13,271 nt of DNA from Cyanobacteria bacterium UBA4641 (GTDB lineage Bacteria; Cyanobacteriota; Vampirovibrionia; Gastranaerophilales; Gastranaerophilaceae): positions 1 through 13,271 of the forward strand of contig DHMN01000066.1 of the NCBI GenBank assembly GCA_002405805.1, given 5' to 3'. The notes beneath the pieces are model-generated. The model did no database searches. It saw nothing but the letters and a program-made list of their open reading frames with translations, and was not told where the DNA came from. The stretch's first letter is position 1. Each line of letters begins with the position of its first letter. This document shows, in pieces, positions 1 to 7,402 of the stretch. The translations under genes and the position numbers were made by a program.

Positions 1-50
1 GGTCGAGCCGCCAATAATCCAAGACTGTTTCAGCATCTCAAATTTAACAT
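1..50. repeat. Left copy of window-terminal inverted repeat
   Basis: Bases 1-50 match the reverse complement of about 13205-13256 with only a few substitutions and a 2-base length difference. The shared core includes CCAATAATCCAAGACTGTTT. It is the outermost sequence of the window, and bases 51-70 after it are AT-rich filler. It is most likely a copy of a dispersed intergenic repeat at which an assembly stopped. Confidence 0.8.
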
Positions 51-81
51 ATTAGTCAAATGCAAAATTTGTTATATGGGA

Positions 82-104
82 GACCCTGAAACAAGTTCAG
101 GGTG
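82..104. repeat. Short palindromic repeat, copy A
   Basis: Arms ACCCTGAA (83-90) and TTCAGGGT (96-103) form a perfect 8-bp stem around the loop ACAAG. The same unit occurs inverted at 7212-7232, and with a base-changed stem at 7403-7423. It lies 3' of aroC and could be transcribed in that gene's tail. It belongs to the widespread class of intergenic palindromes whose spurious translation gives HSELVSES-like peptides. Confidence 0.8.
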
Positions 105-130
105 ACATCCTAGTTTTATCAACATTGATA

Positions 131-188
131 GATTCTGAATAATTATGTGTTCGCAAAGCTTACACAAATTTTCTAAGTTTTCAGAATG
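131..188. repeat. Long imperfect hairpin repeat 3' of aroC
   Basis: Outer arms ATTCTGAA (132-139) and TTCAGAAT (180-187) are perfect reverse complements. Inside, AATT-A-TGTGT near 141-150 can pair with ACACA-AATT near 162-170, which extends the stem. The right arm is followed by GAC, as in copies at 7453-7511. It sits about 20 bases beyond the aroC stop, so the folded RNA could act as a 3'-end structure, although no clean U-tract follows it. Confidence 0.6.
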
Positions 189-205
189 ACAATATAGTTT
201 TAGTT

Positions 206-1270
206 TTAAAACTCACCCTTATAATTTCTTTTTAATTCTTCAAGTGAATCTCCGCCGTATTTTAGCAAAATTTCATCAGCTAAAATCCACGCAACACGAG
301 ATTCTGCCACAACAGAACAAGCTTCAACCGCACAAGTGTCCGAACGTTCAAAATGAGCCTCGGTTTCTTCCATTGTTTTTGAATCAACCGTTTGTAAGGG
401 TTTGCGCATTGTCGGAATAGGTTTCATTACCCCAAACACAACGAGTTCTTCCCCATTGGTCATTCCACCTTCAATTCCGCCTGCGTGATTGGTTTTGTGG
501 CCGATATTACCATCTTCTTTCAAAAACATTTCATCGTGGTATTCGCTACCTGAATACCCTAGCGGATTTGTTCCGATTTCAACCACCTTAACCGCAGGAA
601 TACTCATAATTGCTTGCGCCAATTTGCCATCAAGTGTTCTATCCCAATGAACATGAGAGCCTAAGCCAATCGGCAAATTTTCATAAGTTACAACAAATCT
701 ACCACCAATTGTATCGCCTTTGCCTTTCATAATGTCTACTTCGTCATGAAAATCCGCAGGGCAGCAGGTAGAACCGATTTGCAAAACTTTTGACGAACCT
801 GTAATATTCAATTCTTTCAACAACAATTTCGCAACCGCGCCGACAGCAACCTCAATTGCAGTTTTTCGTGCACTTGAGCGCTCTAAAATGTTTCTCAAAT
901 CTTGTTGATGATATTTGACACTTCCTGCAAAATCCGCATGTCCGGGGCGATATGTAGAAAAGGCTTTCTCATCTGTGATGTCTTCTGGGGCAACACTCAT
1001 TACTTTTTTCCATGAGTCAAAATCTCGATTTTTGACAACAAGAGTAATCGGAGAACCTAGAGTTTTGCCAAAACGCACACCTGATGTAATTTCGACAGTG
1101 TCAGATTCAATTTTCATCCTGTCACCGCGCCCATAGCCTTGTTGGCGGCGTTTTAGTTCGCTATTGATAAAATCCGTGTCAATTGTTATACCGGAAGGCA
1201 ATCCTTCAATTATGGCGGTCAAACATTTGCCGTGGCTTTCTCCTGCTGTTAAAAATCTGAATTTATTCAT
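206..1270 (-). CDS. aroC: Chorismate synthase
   Basis: Chorismate synthase catalyses the last step of the shikimate pathway: loss of phosphate from 5-enolpyruvylshikimate-3-phosphate to give chorismate, using reduced flavin in the cytosol. The 354 residues are near the usual family length. Visible family signatures are the N-terminal TAGESHG (res. 8-14), RRQQGYGRGDR (41-51), the ERSSARKTA helix start (about 130-138), GGIEGGMTNGE and the C-terminal RSDTCAVEACSVVAE block. The ATG at 1270 is preceded by AAGG at a good distance and overlaps the TGA of the upstream gene as ATGA, which suggests translational coupling. A repeat hairpin rather than a classical terminator follows the stop. The second shikimate gene here, aroE, is 9 kb away. 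I see no missing motif. Confidence 0.97.
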   Translation of the reverse strand: MNKFRFLTAGESHGKCLTAIIEGLPSGITIDTDFINSELKRRQQGYGRGDRMKIESDTVEITSGVRFGKTLGSPITLVVKNRDFDSWKKVMSVAPEDITDEKAFSTYRPGHADFAGSVKYHQQDLRNILERSSARKTAIEVAVGAVAKLLLKELNITGSSKVLQIGSTCCPADFHDEVDIMKGKGDTIGGRFVVTYENLPIGLGSHVHWDRTLDGKLAQAIMSIPAVKVVEIGTNPLGYSGSEYHDEMFLKEDGNIGHKTNHAGGIEGGMTNGEELVVFGVMKPIPTMRKPLQTVDSKTMEETEAHFERSDTCAVEACSVVAESRVAWILADEILLKYGGDSLEELKRNYKGEF

Positions 1271-1752
1271 CTTTCACCTTCATTTTTATGCTTGAGAAAC
1301 GATTGAACTTTTGTTTGCATCATTTCTTCTTTTATAACAATTCCTGAATCGGTATCTTGTACGATTTGATACATTTTCAGCCAATAAGTTTCCTGCGATG
1401 GTTGTCGTTCTGCACTTATTTTGATACCATCAGGCGTTTCCTGTGCAATTACATTTCTATAGGAATTTTTGTACTTTCTAAGTCTAGCAGTTTTTTGTCC
1501 GATTTTCAATTCTTTAAAAAATCTTTTTGTCGGAATAACCACATCAACCGTCTCACCTGTTGGTTTCACAACCTCTCGAATTATTTTGGCGTCAGGACTA
1601 TACATATTCAAAAGCTCGTCATTGTATGAGTTTGCATAGTTTGTATATTGTGTAAAAAATGCCATCGCATCTTTTGGCGTGGTTTTGGCATAAACATCTG
1701 AAAATGTGTAAATTATTCCGATAATCGGTAGTAATAACAGTATTTTTCTCAT
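1267..1752 (-). CDS. Hypothetical secreted protein, upstream partner of aroC
   Basis: I do not recognise a named family. The 161 residues begin MRKILLLLPIIGII, a lysine/arginine plus hydrophobic stretch ending in DVYA before KTT, which fits a Sec signal peptide cleaved after about residue 22. The mature part of about 140 residues mixes helix and strand and carries paired aromatic and charged residues (FFTQYTNYANSYNDELLNMY, then a basic middle). This would suit an NTF2/SnoaL-like single-domain fold, but that is a guess. I chose the ATG at 1752 over one 21 bases upstream (1773) because GAGAGGA (1759-1765) lies 6 bases before it and the shorter start gives a clean signal peptide. Its TGA overlaps the aroC ATG by 4 bases, so the two are co-transcribed. 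The link to aromatic biosynthesis is probably only positional. Confidence 0.75.
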   Translation of the reverse strand: MRKILLLLPIIGIIYTFSDVYAKTTPKDAMAFFTQYTNYANSYNDELLNMYSPDAKIIREVVKPTGETVDVVIPTKRFFKELKIGQKTARLRKYKNSYRNVIAQETPDGIKISAERQPSQETYWLKMYQIVQDTDSGIVIKEEMMQTKVQSFLKHKNEGER

Positions 1753-1853
1753 AATAAATCCTCTCATCTGCACTTACAAAATACGTTGAAATAACAATGT
1801 TTGTATTAGCTGACTGTATGGAATTTTTTGCTGATTTTGTGTAGGATAAAAAT

Positions 1854-2243
1854 ATGAAAAGAATTTTGATTGTAGATGATGTCCCTGGGTGGGTCAGATT
1901 TCACAAAGGCTGTATTGAACATCTGGCAATACCGAATGTTCAAATTGACTGCGCATATTGTGCAAAAGAGGCAATCTCGAAATTGGAAACCTCTATTGAT
2001 ATGCCATACGATGTGATTTTTACTGATATGCAGATGGAATCGGATTTTTTGCCAAAATTTGCAGGGGAATGGTTGATAGAACAAATTCAAAATTTTGGAG
2101 ATTATTACAAAAATACAAAAATCGTGATTGTCTCAGCAGCACCAAATATCAAATCTATTGCAGAACATTACGGTGTTTTGTATTTACCAAAAACTGTTGC
2201 TCGAAATTCCGATGCTGAGGTGTATAGACGATTTGTGGAATAG
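1854..2243 (+). CDS. Stand-alone response regulator receiver protein
   Basis: This is a single receiver (REC) domain of 129 residues with no output domain. The N-terminus MKRILIVDD supplies the acidic pair (D8, D9) that binds Mg2+. D58 in VIFTDMQM is the expected phosphoacceptor. S94 in IVIVSAA is the switch Ser/Thr, and K113 in YLPK is the conserved lysine. All catalytic positions are therefore present. AGGA (1843-1846) lies 7 bases before the ATG. No histidine kinase is in the window, so it is an orphan. Such CheY/Spo0F-like proteins act by phosphorelay or protein contact, often on motility or surface structures. The gene is divergent from the secreted-protein gene and 57 bases upstream of bioF. 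Co-transcription with bioF is possible, but no functional link is shown. Confidence 0.88.
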   Translation: MKRILIVDDVPGWVRFHKGCIEHLAIPNVQIDCAYCAKEAISKLETSIDMPYDVIFTDMQMESDFLPKFAGEWLIEQIQNFGDYYKNTKIVIVSAAPNIKSIAEHYGVLYLPKTVARNSDAEVYRRFVE

Positions 2244-2300
2244 TCTGCTTATTCTACACTTTCAAAAGTCGTTGAAATCACAGTTCGTTTGTCATAAATT

Positions 2301-3449
2301 ATGGATATGTATGATGATTATAAAAGAATTTTAGAAGAGCTGAAAAGCCATTCACATTTTAGAGACCTTAAAAATTTTGAAAAAAAGGATGAAAAATATA
2401 TCTATTACAAGGGGGAAAAACTATTAAATCTTTCCTCAAATAATTACTTGAATATCGCGGATAACCAAGCGATAACTCAAGAGTTTTTGGACAATGTCGG
2501 CACTACCTATTCTTTTGGGAGCGCATCTGCCAGATTATTAACCGGCACACTTCCTGTCTACCACGAACTTGAAGAACTATTATCAAGGCTTTACGGTAAA
2601 AAATCAACATTGCTGTATAATAGCGGTTATCACGCAAATGTTGGAATCTCAAGTGCATTGAATCAAAAAGGGGATGTAATTTTTTCTGATAAGTTAAATC
2701 ATGCAAGCATAATAGATGGAATGCGACTTTCTGATGGCAAATTTTTCAGATTCCCTCATAACGATATGCAGGCTCTTGAAAAACTATTGGAAAGAGAACG
2801 TAAAAACTTCAATAACGCGTTTATCATTACAGAAAGCGTTTTTTCGATGGATGGTGATATTGAGGATTTGAAAAAAATCGTTGAACTCAAGAAAAAATAC
2901 AACTGCATAATGATTATTGACGAGGCTCATGCATTTGGAGTTTTCGGGGAAAAAGGACTTGGTGTTGCAGAAGAATTGGACATAATAAATGACGTTGATT
3001 TAATTGTCGGAACTTTTGGAAAAGCAATCGGCTCAATGGGTGCGTTTGTTACAGGTTCTAAGACAATGATAGACTTTTTGATTAACAAATCGCGCTCGTT
3101 TATTTTTTCAACCGCACTTCCGCCGATAAATATAGCATTTTCAAAATGGGCAATTGAAACTCAAATTCCTAAAACTGCCCAAAAACGAAAAAATATGCTA
3201 AGTTTGGCAAAAAAATTCGGCAGCCAAAGCCACATTATACCTGTTGTAATCGGTGAAAATCAAGATACTGTTGATTTGTGCGAGGTACTATTTCATAACG
3301 GATATTTCACTTTGCCAATCAGACCTCCGACCGTACCTGTCGGCACATCTCGTTTAAGATTGTCCCTAACGGCAGATATTAAGGAAGAAGAATTACAAAC
3401 ACTCAAGGAGAAAATTGATGAAGTGTTGTCAACTAAACAAACAAAATAA
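2301..3449 (+). CDS. bioF: 8-amino-7-oxononanoate synthase
   Basis: BioF is a PLP enzyme that condenses pimeloyl-ACP (or -CoA) with L-alanine to give 8-amino-7-oxononanoate, the first step of biotin ring assembly. The 382 residues match the alpha-oxoamine synthase family. Visible motifs are SSNNYL (46-50), YNSGYHAN (106-113) for cofactor stacking, NHAS with H134, the IIDEAHAFG motif with D207 and H210, and TFGKAIGS with the Schiff-base lysine K241. The partner genes bioG and bioC follow with overlaps, which makes BioF rather than glycine C-acetyltransferase the best call. No Shine-Dalgarno motif precedes either ATG (2301 or 2307). A weak TTGAAA/CATAAA pair (2272-2298) would give a nearly leaderless transcript. 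Confidence 0.93.
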   Translation: MDMYDDYKRILEELKSHSHFRDLKNFEKKDEKYIYYKGEKLLNLSSNNYLNIADNQAITQEFLDNVGTTYSFGSASARLLTGTLPVYHELEELLSRLYGKKSTLLYNSGYHANVGISSALNQKGDVIFSDKLNHASIIDGMRLSDGKFFRFPHNDMQALEKLLERERKNFNNAFIITESVFSMDGDIEDLKKIVELKKKYNCIMIIDEAHAFGVFGEKGLGVAEELDIINDVDLIVGTFGKAIGSMGAFVTGSKTMIDFLINKSRSFIFSTALPPINIAFSKWAIETQIPKTAQKRKNMLSLAKKFGSQSHIIPVVIGENQDTVDLCEVLFHNGYFTLPIRPPTVPVGTSRLRLSLTADIKEEELQTLKEKIDEVLSTKQTK

Positions 3450-4110
3450 CAAAAATTTAATTGTATTTTTCGCAGGCTGGAGTTTTGATGAAAAACCTTT
3501 TGCTAAGCTGTCTTGTGAAGGCTTTGATGTCTTGTTTATATATGATTACAATGACTTAAATTTGCCAAAAGAGCTAGAAAATCTGCAAAATTACGAGCAT
3601 AAATATCTGCTTTGTTGGTCTATGGGCGTTTTTGCGGCTTATGAATTAAGAAATTTGTTTAAAGATTTTGATTATAAAATTGCAATAAACGGAACAATAA
3701 CACCTGTAGATAACGAGTTTGGAATTCCTGTCAAAATGTTTGAATTAACCCTGAAACACGCGGCAACAGGACTTGGTGGAAAGTTTTACCAAAACGTATT
3801 TAAAACTTCGGAAGAATTTGAAATGTATTCCAAAACTCCTGTTCAGCGTTCAATAGAAAATAGAGTGGCTGAACTTGAAAATCTTTATAATATAATCAAA
3901 ACAAAAGATAACACAGAATTGGAAAAGTTTTATGATTGCGCAATTGTGAGCGATTTTGACAAAATCATTCCACCAAAGAATCAAATTGCAAGCCATCAAA
4001 AAAACAATGTTCCTGTTATTTCTTTGCCATTTGGACATTTCCTATTTTACAATTTTACAAGTTGGAGCGAAATAATTAAATGTTGTCAAACAACCAAAAA
4101 TCACATATAA
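3418..4110 (+). CDS. bioG: Pimeloyl-ACP methyl ester esterase, BioG type (DUF452)
   Basis: BioG is an alpha/beta hydrolase that removes the methyl group from pimeloyl-ACP methyl ester, ending the disguised fatty-acid elongation begun by BioC. It replaces BioH in many bacteria. The 230 residues open with the family signature IVFFAGWSFDEKPF. The nucleophile Ser68 is in CWSMGVFAA, the likely acid is in SDFDKIIP (D179 or D181), and the histidine is H207 in PFGHFLF. I chose the ATG at 3418 over a TTG three bases earlier because AAGGAG (3405-3410) sits 7 bases before it. It overlaps the bioF end by 32 bases and the bioC start by 31, so the three genes form one tightly coupled unit. Base composition is very AT-rich. 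In some Bacteroidetes BioG and BioC are fused, which matches this order. Confidence 0.9.
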   Translation: MKCCQLNKQNNKNLIVFFAGWSFDEKPFAKLSCEGFDVLFIYDYNDLNLPKELENLQNYEHKYLLCWSMGVFAAYELRNLFKDFDYKIAINGTITPVDNEFGIPVKMFELTLKHAATGLGGKFYQNVFKTSEEFEMYSKTPVQRSIENRVAELENLYNIIKTKDNTELEKFYDCAIVSDFDKIIPPKNQIASHQKNNVPVISLPFGHFLFYNFTSWSEIIKCCQTTKNHI

Positions 4111-4826
4111 AAAAACACTTTGAAAAAAGTATGAAAAACTATGACAAAAATGCTACCGTTCAAAAAATGATGGCATCAAAACTTGTGATTGAACTTTCTA
4201 AAATCAATAAAAGTTTTGACAATATTTTAGAACTTGGTTCAGGTACAGGGCTGTTATCTAAGCAAATCAAAGATAATATTTCGTTCAAAAACTATTATGC
4301 AAACGATTTGGTCGAAAAATCTAAATTATATGTCCAAAAAATTATTCCAAATTCGCAATTCTTTTGTGGTAGTGCATTAAAAATAAAAACAGGGCGCAAA
4401 CAAAATCTAATTATATCTAACGCTATGTTTCAGTGGTTTGACAACTTGGATAAAGCAATAGAACTCTTAAAACTCCAACTGGACAAAAACGGACTCCTTG
4501 CATTTTCGACTTTCGGCCCTGATAATTATAAAGAAATCACAGGTTTAACGGGTTTGTCTTTGAATTACCTCACCTCCCAAGACATTCAGGATATTTTAAC
4601 AAAACAAGGGTTTGAAATCTTATACTGCGAAAGTTTTTATGAAGAACTGGCTTTCAAAAATCCTTTAGAACTTCTTGCACACATGAAAAATACCGGAGTT
4701 AATTCGTTATCAGATAAACCTTGGACAATAAAAGAAGTAAAAGATTTTTGCGACAGATTCAATAAAAAATATCCGCAAACAAAACTTACATACTCTCCGA
4801 TTATTGTAATTGCAAGAAAAGTTTAG
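4080..4826 (+). CDS. bioC: Malonyl-ACP O-methyltransferase
   Basis: BioC methylates the free carboxyl of malonyl-ACP (or -CoA) with S-adenosylmethionine, so that the fatty-acid machinery can extend it to pimeloyl-ACP methyl ester. The 248 residues match family length. Visible motifs are the N-terminal block HFEKSMKNYDKNA, the SAM-binding glycine loop ILELGSGTGLLS (about 48-59), an acidic residue at the end of strand 2 (YYANDL), NAMFQWF, and the family-typical FSTFGPDNYKEI and NPLELLAHMKNTGVN. GGAG (4064-4067) is 12 bases from the ATG, which is rather long. The start overlaps bioG by 31 bases. The stop overlaps the stop of a small minus-strand gene. The downstream genes bioA (or its replacement) and bioD are not in the window, and bioB is 3.7 kb away. 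Confidence 0.93.
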   Translation: MLSNNQKSHIKKHFEKSMKNYDKNATVQKMMASKLVIELSKINKSFDNILELGSGTGLLSKQIKDNISFKNYYANDLVEKSKLYVQKIIPNSQFFCGSALKIKTGRKQNLIISNAMFQWFDNLDKAIELLKLQLDKNGLLAFSTFGPDNYKEITGLTGLSLNYLTSQDIQDILTKQGFEILYCESFYEELAFKNPLELLAHMKNTGVNSLSDKPWTIKEVKDFCDRFNKKYPQTKLTYSPIIVIARKV

Positions 4827-4945
4827 ACTTTTTTATGCGCAGGTGCATCATCTTTGCCAACTTGTCTGAATTTGTAGTTAAAATAAGTTCCTAAAATAAC
4901 AAATGTTATTGCTAAAACTATACCTAAAATATCATTTGCACTCAT
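4823..4945 (-). CDS. 40-residue single-span membrane protein
   Basis: A short gene convergent with bioC. It encodes MSANDILGIVLAITFVILG then TYFNYKFRQVG and a hydrophilic tail KDDAPAHKKV. Residues about 6-22 form one membrane helix, and the positive charges after it suggest N-out/C-in topology. Expression signals are strong: AGGAG (4955-4959) lies 9 bases before the ATG, and a consensus TTGACA / TATAAT promoter with a 16-bp spacer lies at 5014-5041 on the same strand. Its TAA overlaps the bioC TAG, with no terminator between, so transcripts would run antisense into bioC. I do not recognise the family. The size and layout recall small accessory subunits of membrane complexes or small stress proteins, but no function can be assigned from sequence. 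Confidence 0.75.
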   Translation of the reverse strand: MSANDILGIVLAITFVILGTYFNYKFRQVGKDDAPAHKKV

Positions 4946-5013
4946 TTTTCAGAACTCCTATATTTTTACTGATTTCTTTGTTTATATCTAATATATTGCA
5001 AATAATATATGAC

Positions 5014-5041
5014 ATTATATTCTTATTCACGAGTTTGTCAA
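5014..5041 (-). promoter_or_regulatory. Consensus sigma70-type promoter for the small membrane protein gene
   Basis: On the minus strand TTGACA (5036-5041) and TATAAT (5014-5019), both perfect matches, are separated by 16 bases. Transcription would start near 5007 and leave an untranslated leader of about 60 bases before the ATG at 4945. It is back to back with the dapF promoter. Confidence 0.7.
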
Positions 5042-5067
5042 TAAATAAACATAAAACTGTCATTTTA

Positions 5068-5076
5068 TGCTATAAT
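5068..5076 (+). promoter_or_regulatory. Extended -10 promoter of dapF
   Basis: TGC followed by TATAAT (5071-5076) forms an extended -10 element. No good -35 box lies 16-18 bases upstream. The start would be near 5083, leaving a leader of about 15 bases that holds GAGGTG (5088-5093). Confidence 0.6.
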
Positions 5077-5097
5077 CCAAACAAAACGAGGTGAAGT

Positions 5098-5934
5098 ATG
5101 ACAACAATTAAAATAACAAAAATGCAAGGCTGTGGAAACGATTTTGTCGTTCTTGATTATAGTGAATACGAAAAATCAGGGCTTTCTATGAGCGAACTTG
5201 CAAAAAAACTTTGCGACAGGCATTTTGGAATTGGGGCAGACGGAATGATTATTCCTGATACAAAACCAAATGGCGAAACCGATATTGCTTGGTATTTTTA
5301 CAATTCAGACGGTACAACAGCTCAAATGTGCGGAAACGGTATGCGTTGTTTTGCAAAATATGTATATGACAAAAAATTAGTCGATAAAAAACGATTTAGC
5401 GTGAAAACTCTCGCTGGGGTGATTAAACCTGAAATTCAAGATGATGGCACTGTTAGAGTGAATATGGGCACTCCGATTCTTGAAGATAAAAAGATTCCTT
5501 TTGAGGGAGAAAAAACAGTTCATATAAAAGGTAAAGAGTTTGAAATTACACCTGTTTCAATGGGCAATCCTCATTGCATTATTTTTACTGAAGAAGACCC
5601 AATGACACTTGCGACAAAATACGGTCCAGATATGGAAGTTCATCCGTATTTTCCGGAAAAGACAAACTCTGAATTTGTCAAAGTTATTTCAAAAAGCGAA
5701 ATTGAAATGCGAGTATATGAGCGCGGTTGCGGTATTACTTTGGCTTGCGGAACAGGTGCTTGTGCCAGTGTTGTGGCTTGCGTTTTAAATAACTTAACAG
5801 AACAAAAAGTCAAAGTTAATTTACTTGGTGGGGCTGTAAACGTGGAATGGCGCGGAACTAAGGAAAACCCTAATCAGGATATCTTCCTTATCGGACCTGC
5901 AAACTACAGCTTTACGGCTGACTACATGTTGTAA
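5098..5934 (+). CDS. dapF: Diaminopimelate epimerase
   Basis: DapF converts LL-diaminopimelate to the meso form, the precursor of lysine and of the peptidoglycan cross-linking residue. It uses two cysteines as acid and base and no cofactor. The 278 residues are of family length. The N-terminal half has KMQGCGNDFVVLD, FGIGADGM and AQMCGNGMRCFA with Cys78. The C-terminal half has the GNPHC segment (res. 156-160), YERGCGITLACGTGACAS with Cys217, and a final GPA block. Both catalytic cysteines are therefore present. The extra cysteine at 211 in ERGCG replaces the usual small residue and is a mild oddity. GAGG (5088-5091) is 6 bases upstream of the ATG. It appears to be a single-gene unit, and the next gene has its own promoter candidate. 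Confidence 0.97.
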   Translation: MTTIKITKMQGCGNDFVVLDYSEYEKSGLSMSELAKKLCDRHFGIGADGMIIPDTKPNGETDIAWYFYNSDGTTAQMCGNGMRCFAKYVYDKKLVDKKRFSVKTLAGVIKPEIQDDGTVRVNMGTPILEDKKIPFEGEKTVHIKGKEFEITPVSMGNPHCIIFTEEDPMTLATKYGPDMEVHPYFPEKTNSEFVKVISKSEIEMRVYERGCGITLACGTGACASVVACVLNNLTEQKVKVNLLGGAVNVEWRGTKENPNQDIFLIGPANYSFTADYML

Positions 5935-5958
5935 AAATTTATTTTTTCATGGTAAGAT
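5929..5958 (+). promoter_or_regulatory. Candidate promoter of the rpsF-ssb-rpsR operon
   Basis: TTGTAA (5929-5934, overlapping the dapF stop) and TAAGAT (5953-5958) are 18 bases apart, and TGG before the latter makes an extended -10. Each box matches consensus at 4 of 6 positions. It would give a leader of about 35 bases with AAGGAG at 5985-5990. Confidence 0.4.
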
Positions 5959-6000
5959 GAGTTCATACACTGGAGAAATAGTAAAAGGAGAAAATTTAAA

Positions 6001-6300
6001 ATGAAAAATTATGAATTAATGACTATATTCAAACCTAACTTAGATGCTGAAGAAGTTGAAAAAGTTATCGAAAAAATCGATTCAACAATCGTTGAATTTG
6101 GCGGAAACGTTGTTTCTACAGACAAAAGCGGTAGAAAAAAATTAGCTTACGAAATCCAAAATTTCAGAGATGGTTTCTTTGCTACAACAATTTTAGCTTT
6201 GCCTGCTGACAAAGTTGCTGAGTTCAAAAGACAATTAAGATTGAACGACAACATTTTAAGAACAATGTTTATGGAAGTTTCTGAAAAAGCTTCAGTTTAA
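6001..6300 (+). CDS. rpsF: 30S ribosomal protein S6
   Basis: S6 binds 16S rRNA with S18 in the platform of the small subunit. The 99 residues are typical. They open with MKNYELMTIFKPNL, followed by a helix rich in Glu/Lys and the family block DKSGRKKLAYEIQNFRDGFF, where the RRKLAY-like motif lies at the S18 contact face. The strong site AAGGAG (5985-5990) is 10 bases from the ATG. It heads the conserved order S6 - Ssb - S18. In several bacteria the S6:S18 pair represses this operon by binding its leader. The leader here is only about 35 bases, so I cannot show such a site. Confidence 0.97.
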   Translation: MKNYELMTIFKPNLDAEEVEKVIEKIDSTIVEFGGNVVSTDKSGRKKLAYEIQNFRDGFFATTILALPADKVAEFKRQLRLNDNILRTMFMEVSEKASV

Positions 6301-6334
6301 TCATCGAAATTCAGACAATTATAAGGAATAAAAA

Positions 6335-6751
6335 ATGTCATTAGCAAAAGCAGTAGTAACAGGTATAGTTTACAAAACTCCAAAAACAGGGTTCACTCAG
6401 AACAATGTTGCAGTTTCATCATTTGTTTTAAATATCGGAACACAAGATGAAATCTTGGTTAGAGTAATCTCAAAAAGACAATCTTTAGAAGAAGTTGTTT
6501 CTTCATTGTCAAAAAATCAAAAAGTTTTGGTTGAAGGCAGATTACAAAACGGTATCAGCAAAATGGACGATGGCACAGAAAAAAGAGTTTTTGAAATTGA
6601 AGCTGCTACAATCGAGTTGATGGGCGGTAGCTCTTCAGCTACAAATAATGTGTCAGAAGACGGAGATATTTTGACATTTGGCGAAATGGAATCATCATCA
6701 CCGGAAGGTAACACTGATGTATTGATGGATGATGAAGAAGTTCCATTCTAA
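6335..6751 (+). CDS. ssb: Single-stranded DNA-binding protein
   Basis: Ssb coats single-stranded DNA during replication, recombination and repair, and recruits partners through its acidic tail. The 138 residues contain one OB fold (about 1-95) beginning SLAKAVVTGIVYKTPKTGFTQNNVAVSSFVLN and including KVLVEGRLQNG. A Ser/Asn/Glu-rich linker follows, and the tail DDEEVPF is the canonical partner-binding tip. AAGGA (6323-6327) is correctly spaced. It lies between rpsF and rpsR, its usual place. The N-terminus is slightly divergent from well-known Ssb proteins (no initial N-x-V-L motif), but the operon position and tip leave little doubt. Confidence 0.95.
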   Translation: MSLAKAVVTGIVYKTPKTGFTQNNVAVSSFVLNIGTQDEILVRVISKRQSLEEVVSSLSKNQKVLVEGRLQNGISKMDDGTEKRVFEIEAATIELMGGSSSATNNVSEDGDILTFGEMESSSPEGNTDVLMDDEEVPF

Positions 6752-6805
6752 ACAAAAAATAAGATAGTAGAAAAAATAATAAGGCTAGAAAGGCAAATTA
6801 CAAAA

Positions 6806-7033
6806 ATGGCAAGACAAGACGATAAGAAAAAACGTAAAAATTGTAGTCTATGTGCAGACAAAATAGAAACAATCGACTACAAAGATGCTGCTAAGTTGAA
6901 AAGATACTTAACAGAAGCTGGTAAAATTATTCCAAGAAGAATCACAGGTAACTGTGCAAAACACCAAAGAATGATTGCTAAAGCTATTAAAAAAGCTAGA
7001 GAAGCAGCTATCATCAGCTACGTTTTTGACTAA
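6806..7033 (+). CDS. rpsR: 30S ribosomal protein S18, cysteine-bearing form
   Basis: S18 pairs with S6 on the small-subunit platform. The 75 residues include the family core YKDAAKLKRYLTEAGKIIPRRITG and NCAKHQRMIAKAIKKAREAA. Cys13 and Cys16 (CSLC) with Cys50 and His53 (CAKH) could form a Zn site, as in the C+ versions of several ribosomal proteins. The family has both zinc and zinc-free forms. AAAGG (6789-6793) is about 12 bases from the ATG. It is the last gene of the operon, and a rho-independent terminator follows within about 20 bases. Confidence 0.96.
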   Translation: MARQDDKKKRKNCSLCADKIETIDYKDAAKLKRYLTEAGKIIPRRITGNCAKHQRMIAKAIKKAREAAIISYVFD

Positions 7034-7054
7034 TTTAAAAGTTGAAAATAAAAA

Positions 7055-7094
7055 AAGACACTGTTTGTTCATATTTGGCAAACAGTGTTTTTTT
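7055..7094 (+). terminator. Rho-independent terminator of the rpsF operon
   Basis: ACACTGTTTG (7058-7067) and CAAACAGTGT (7079-7088) form a perfect 10-bp stem with an 11-base loop, followed by a run of T (7088-7094). An A-run precedes it. It starts about 20 bases beyond the rpsR stop. Confidence 0.9.
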
Positions 7095-7211
7095 ATGTCT
7101 GTGTCAGATTGTCTGTCGGTTTTGCCTTGCCGACAAAAAGTTGTGGTTGGACTAGTGAGCCCAACCTACTTTATCTATATGTGAAAACTTAGAAAATTTA
7201 ACAAGTAGGTC

Positions 7212-7232
7212 ACCCTGAACTTGTTTCAGGGT
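7212..7232. repeat. Short palindromic repeat, copy B
   Basis: Stem ACCCTGAA / TTCAGGGT around the loop CTTGT. This is the exact reverse complement of copy A at 83-103. Flanks also agree: the two copies share GTCACC and GTCTCC next to the stem when aligned in opposite orientation. Confidence 0.85.
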
Positions 7233-7259
7233 CTCCAATATAACAAATAGGTCAATGTC

Positions 7260-7343
7260 ATTCTGAACTTTACAAAGCGAACCATTGAGCTAGAGCGAAA
7301 TGTGTGAGTCTGTATGCGGGCGTAGGCAGAGCTGATTCAGAAT
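7260..7343. repeat. ATTCTGAA-bounded repeat with long insert
   Basis: Outer arms ATTCTGAA (7260-7267) and TTCAGAAT (7336-7343) are perfect reverse complements and enclose 68 bases. The interior is more GC-rich than the surroundings (for example GCGGGCGTAGGCAGAGC) and is not shared with the other copies. Confidence 0.55.
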
Positions 7344-7402
7344 CTTTTCCATAATTAATATATAACAAATGTTATAAATGCCAAATTTTGATTATTGAAA
7401 GG

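Noticed and set aside
1753..1773. Earlier start for the secreted protein gene at 1773
   Set aside because: GAGAGGA lies between the two ATGs and fits the later one, which also gives a normal signal peptide.
2244..2300. BirA operator upstream of bioF
   Set aside because: No dyad of the TTGT-AACC/GGTT-ACAA type can be seen before bioF or bioB.
4903..5094. Plus-strand 63-residue hydrophobic reading frame
   Set aside because: It lies over the minus-strand small gene and two promoters. Its hydrophobicity reflects AT-rich DNA, and it has no ribosome site.
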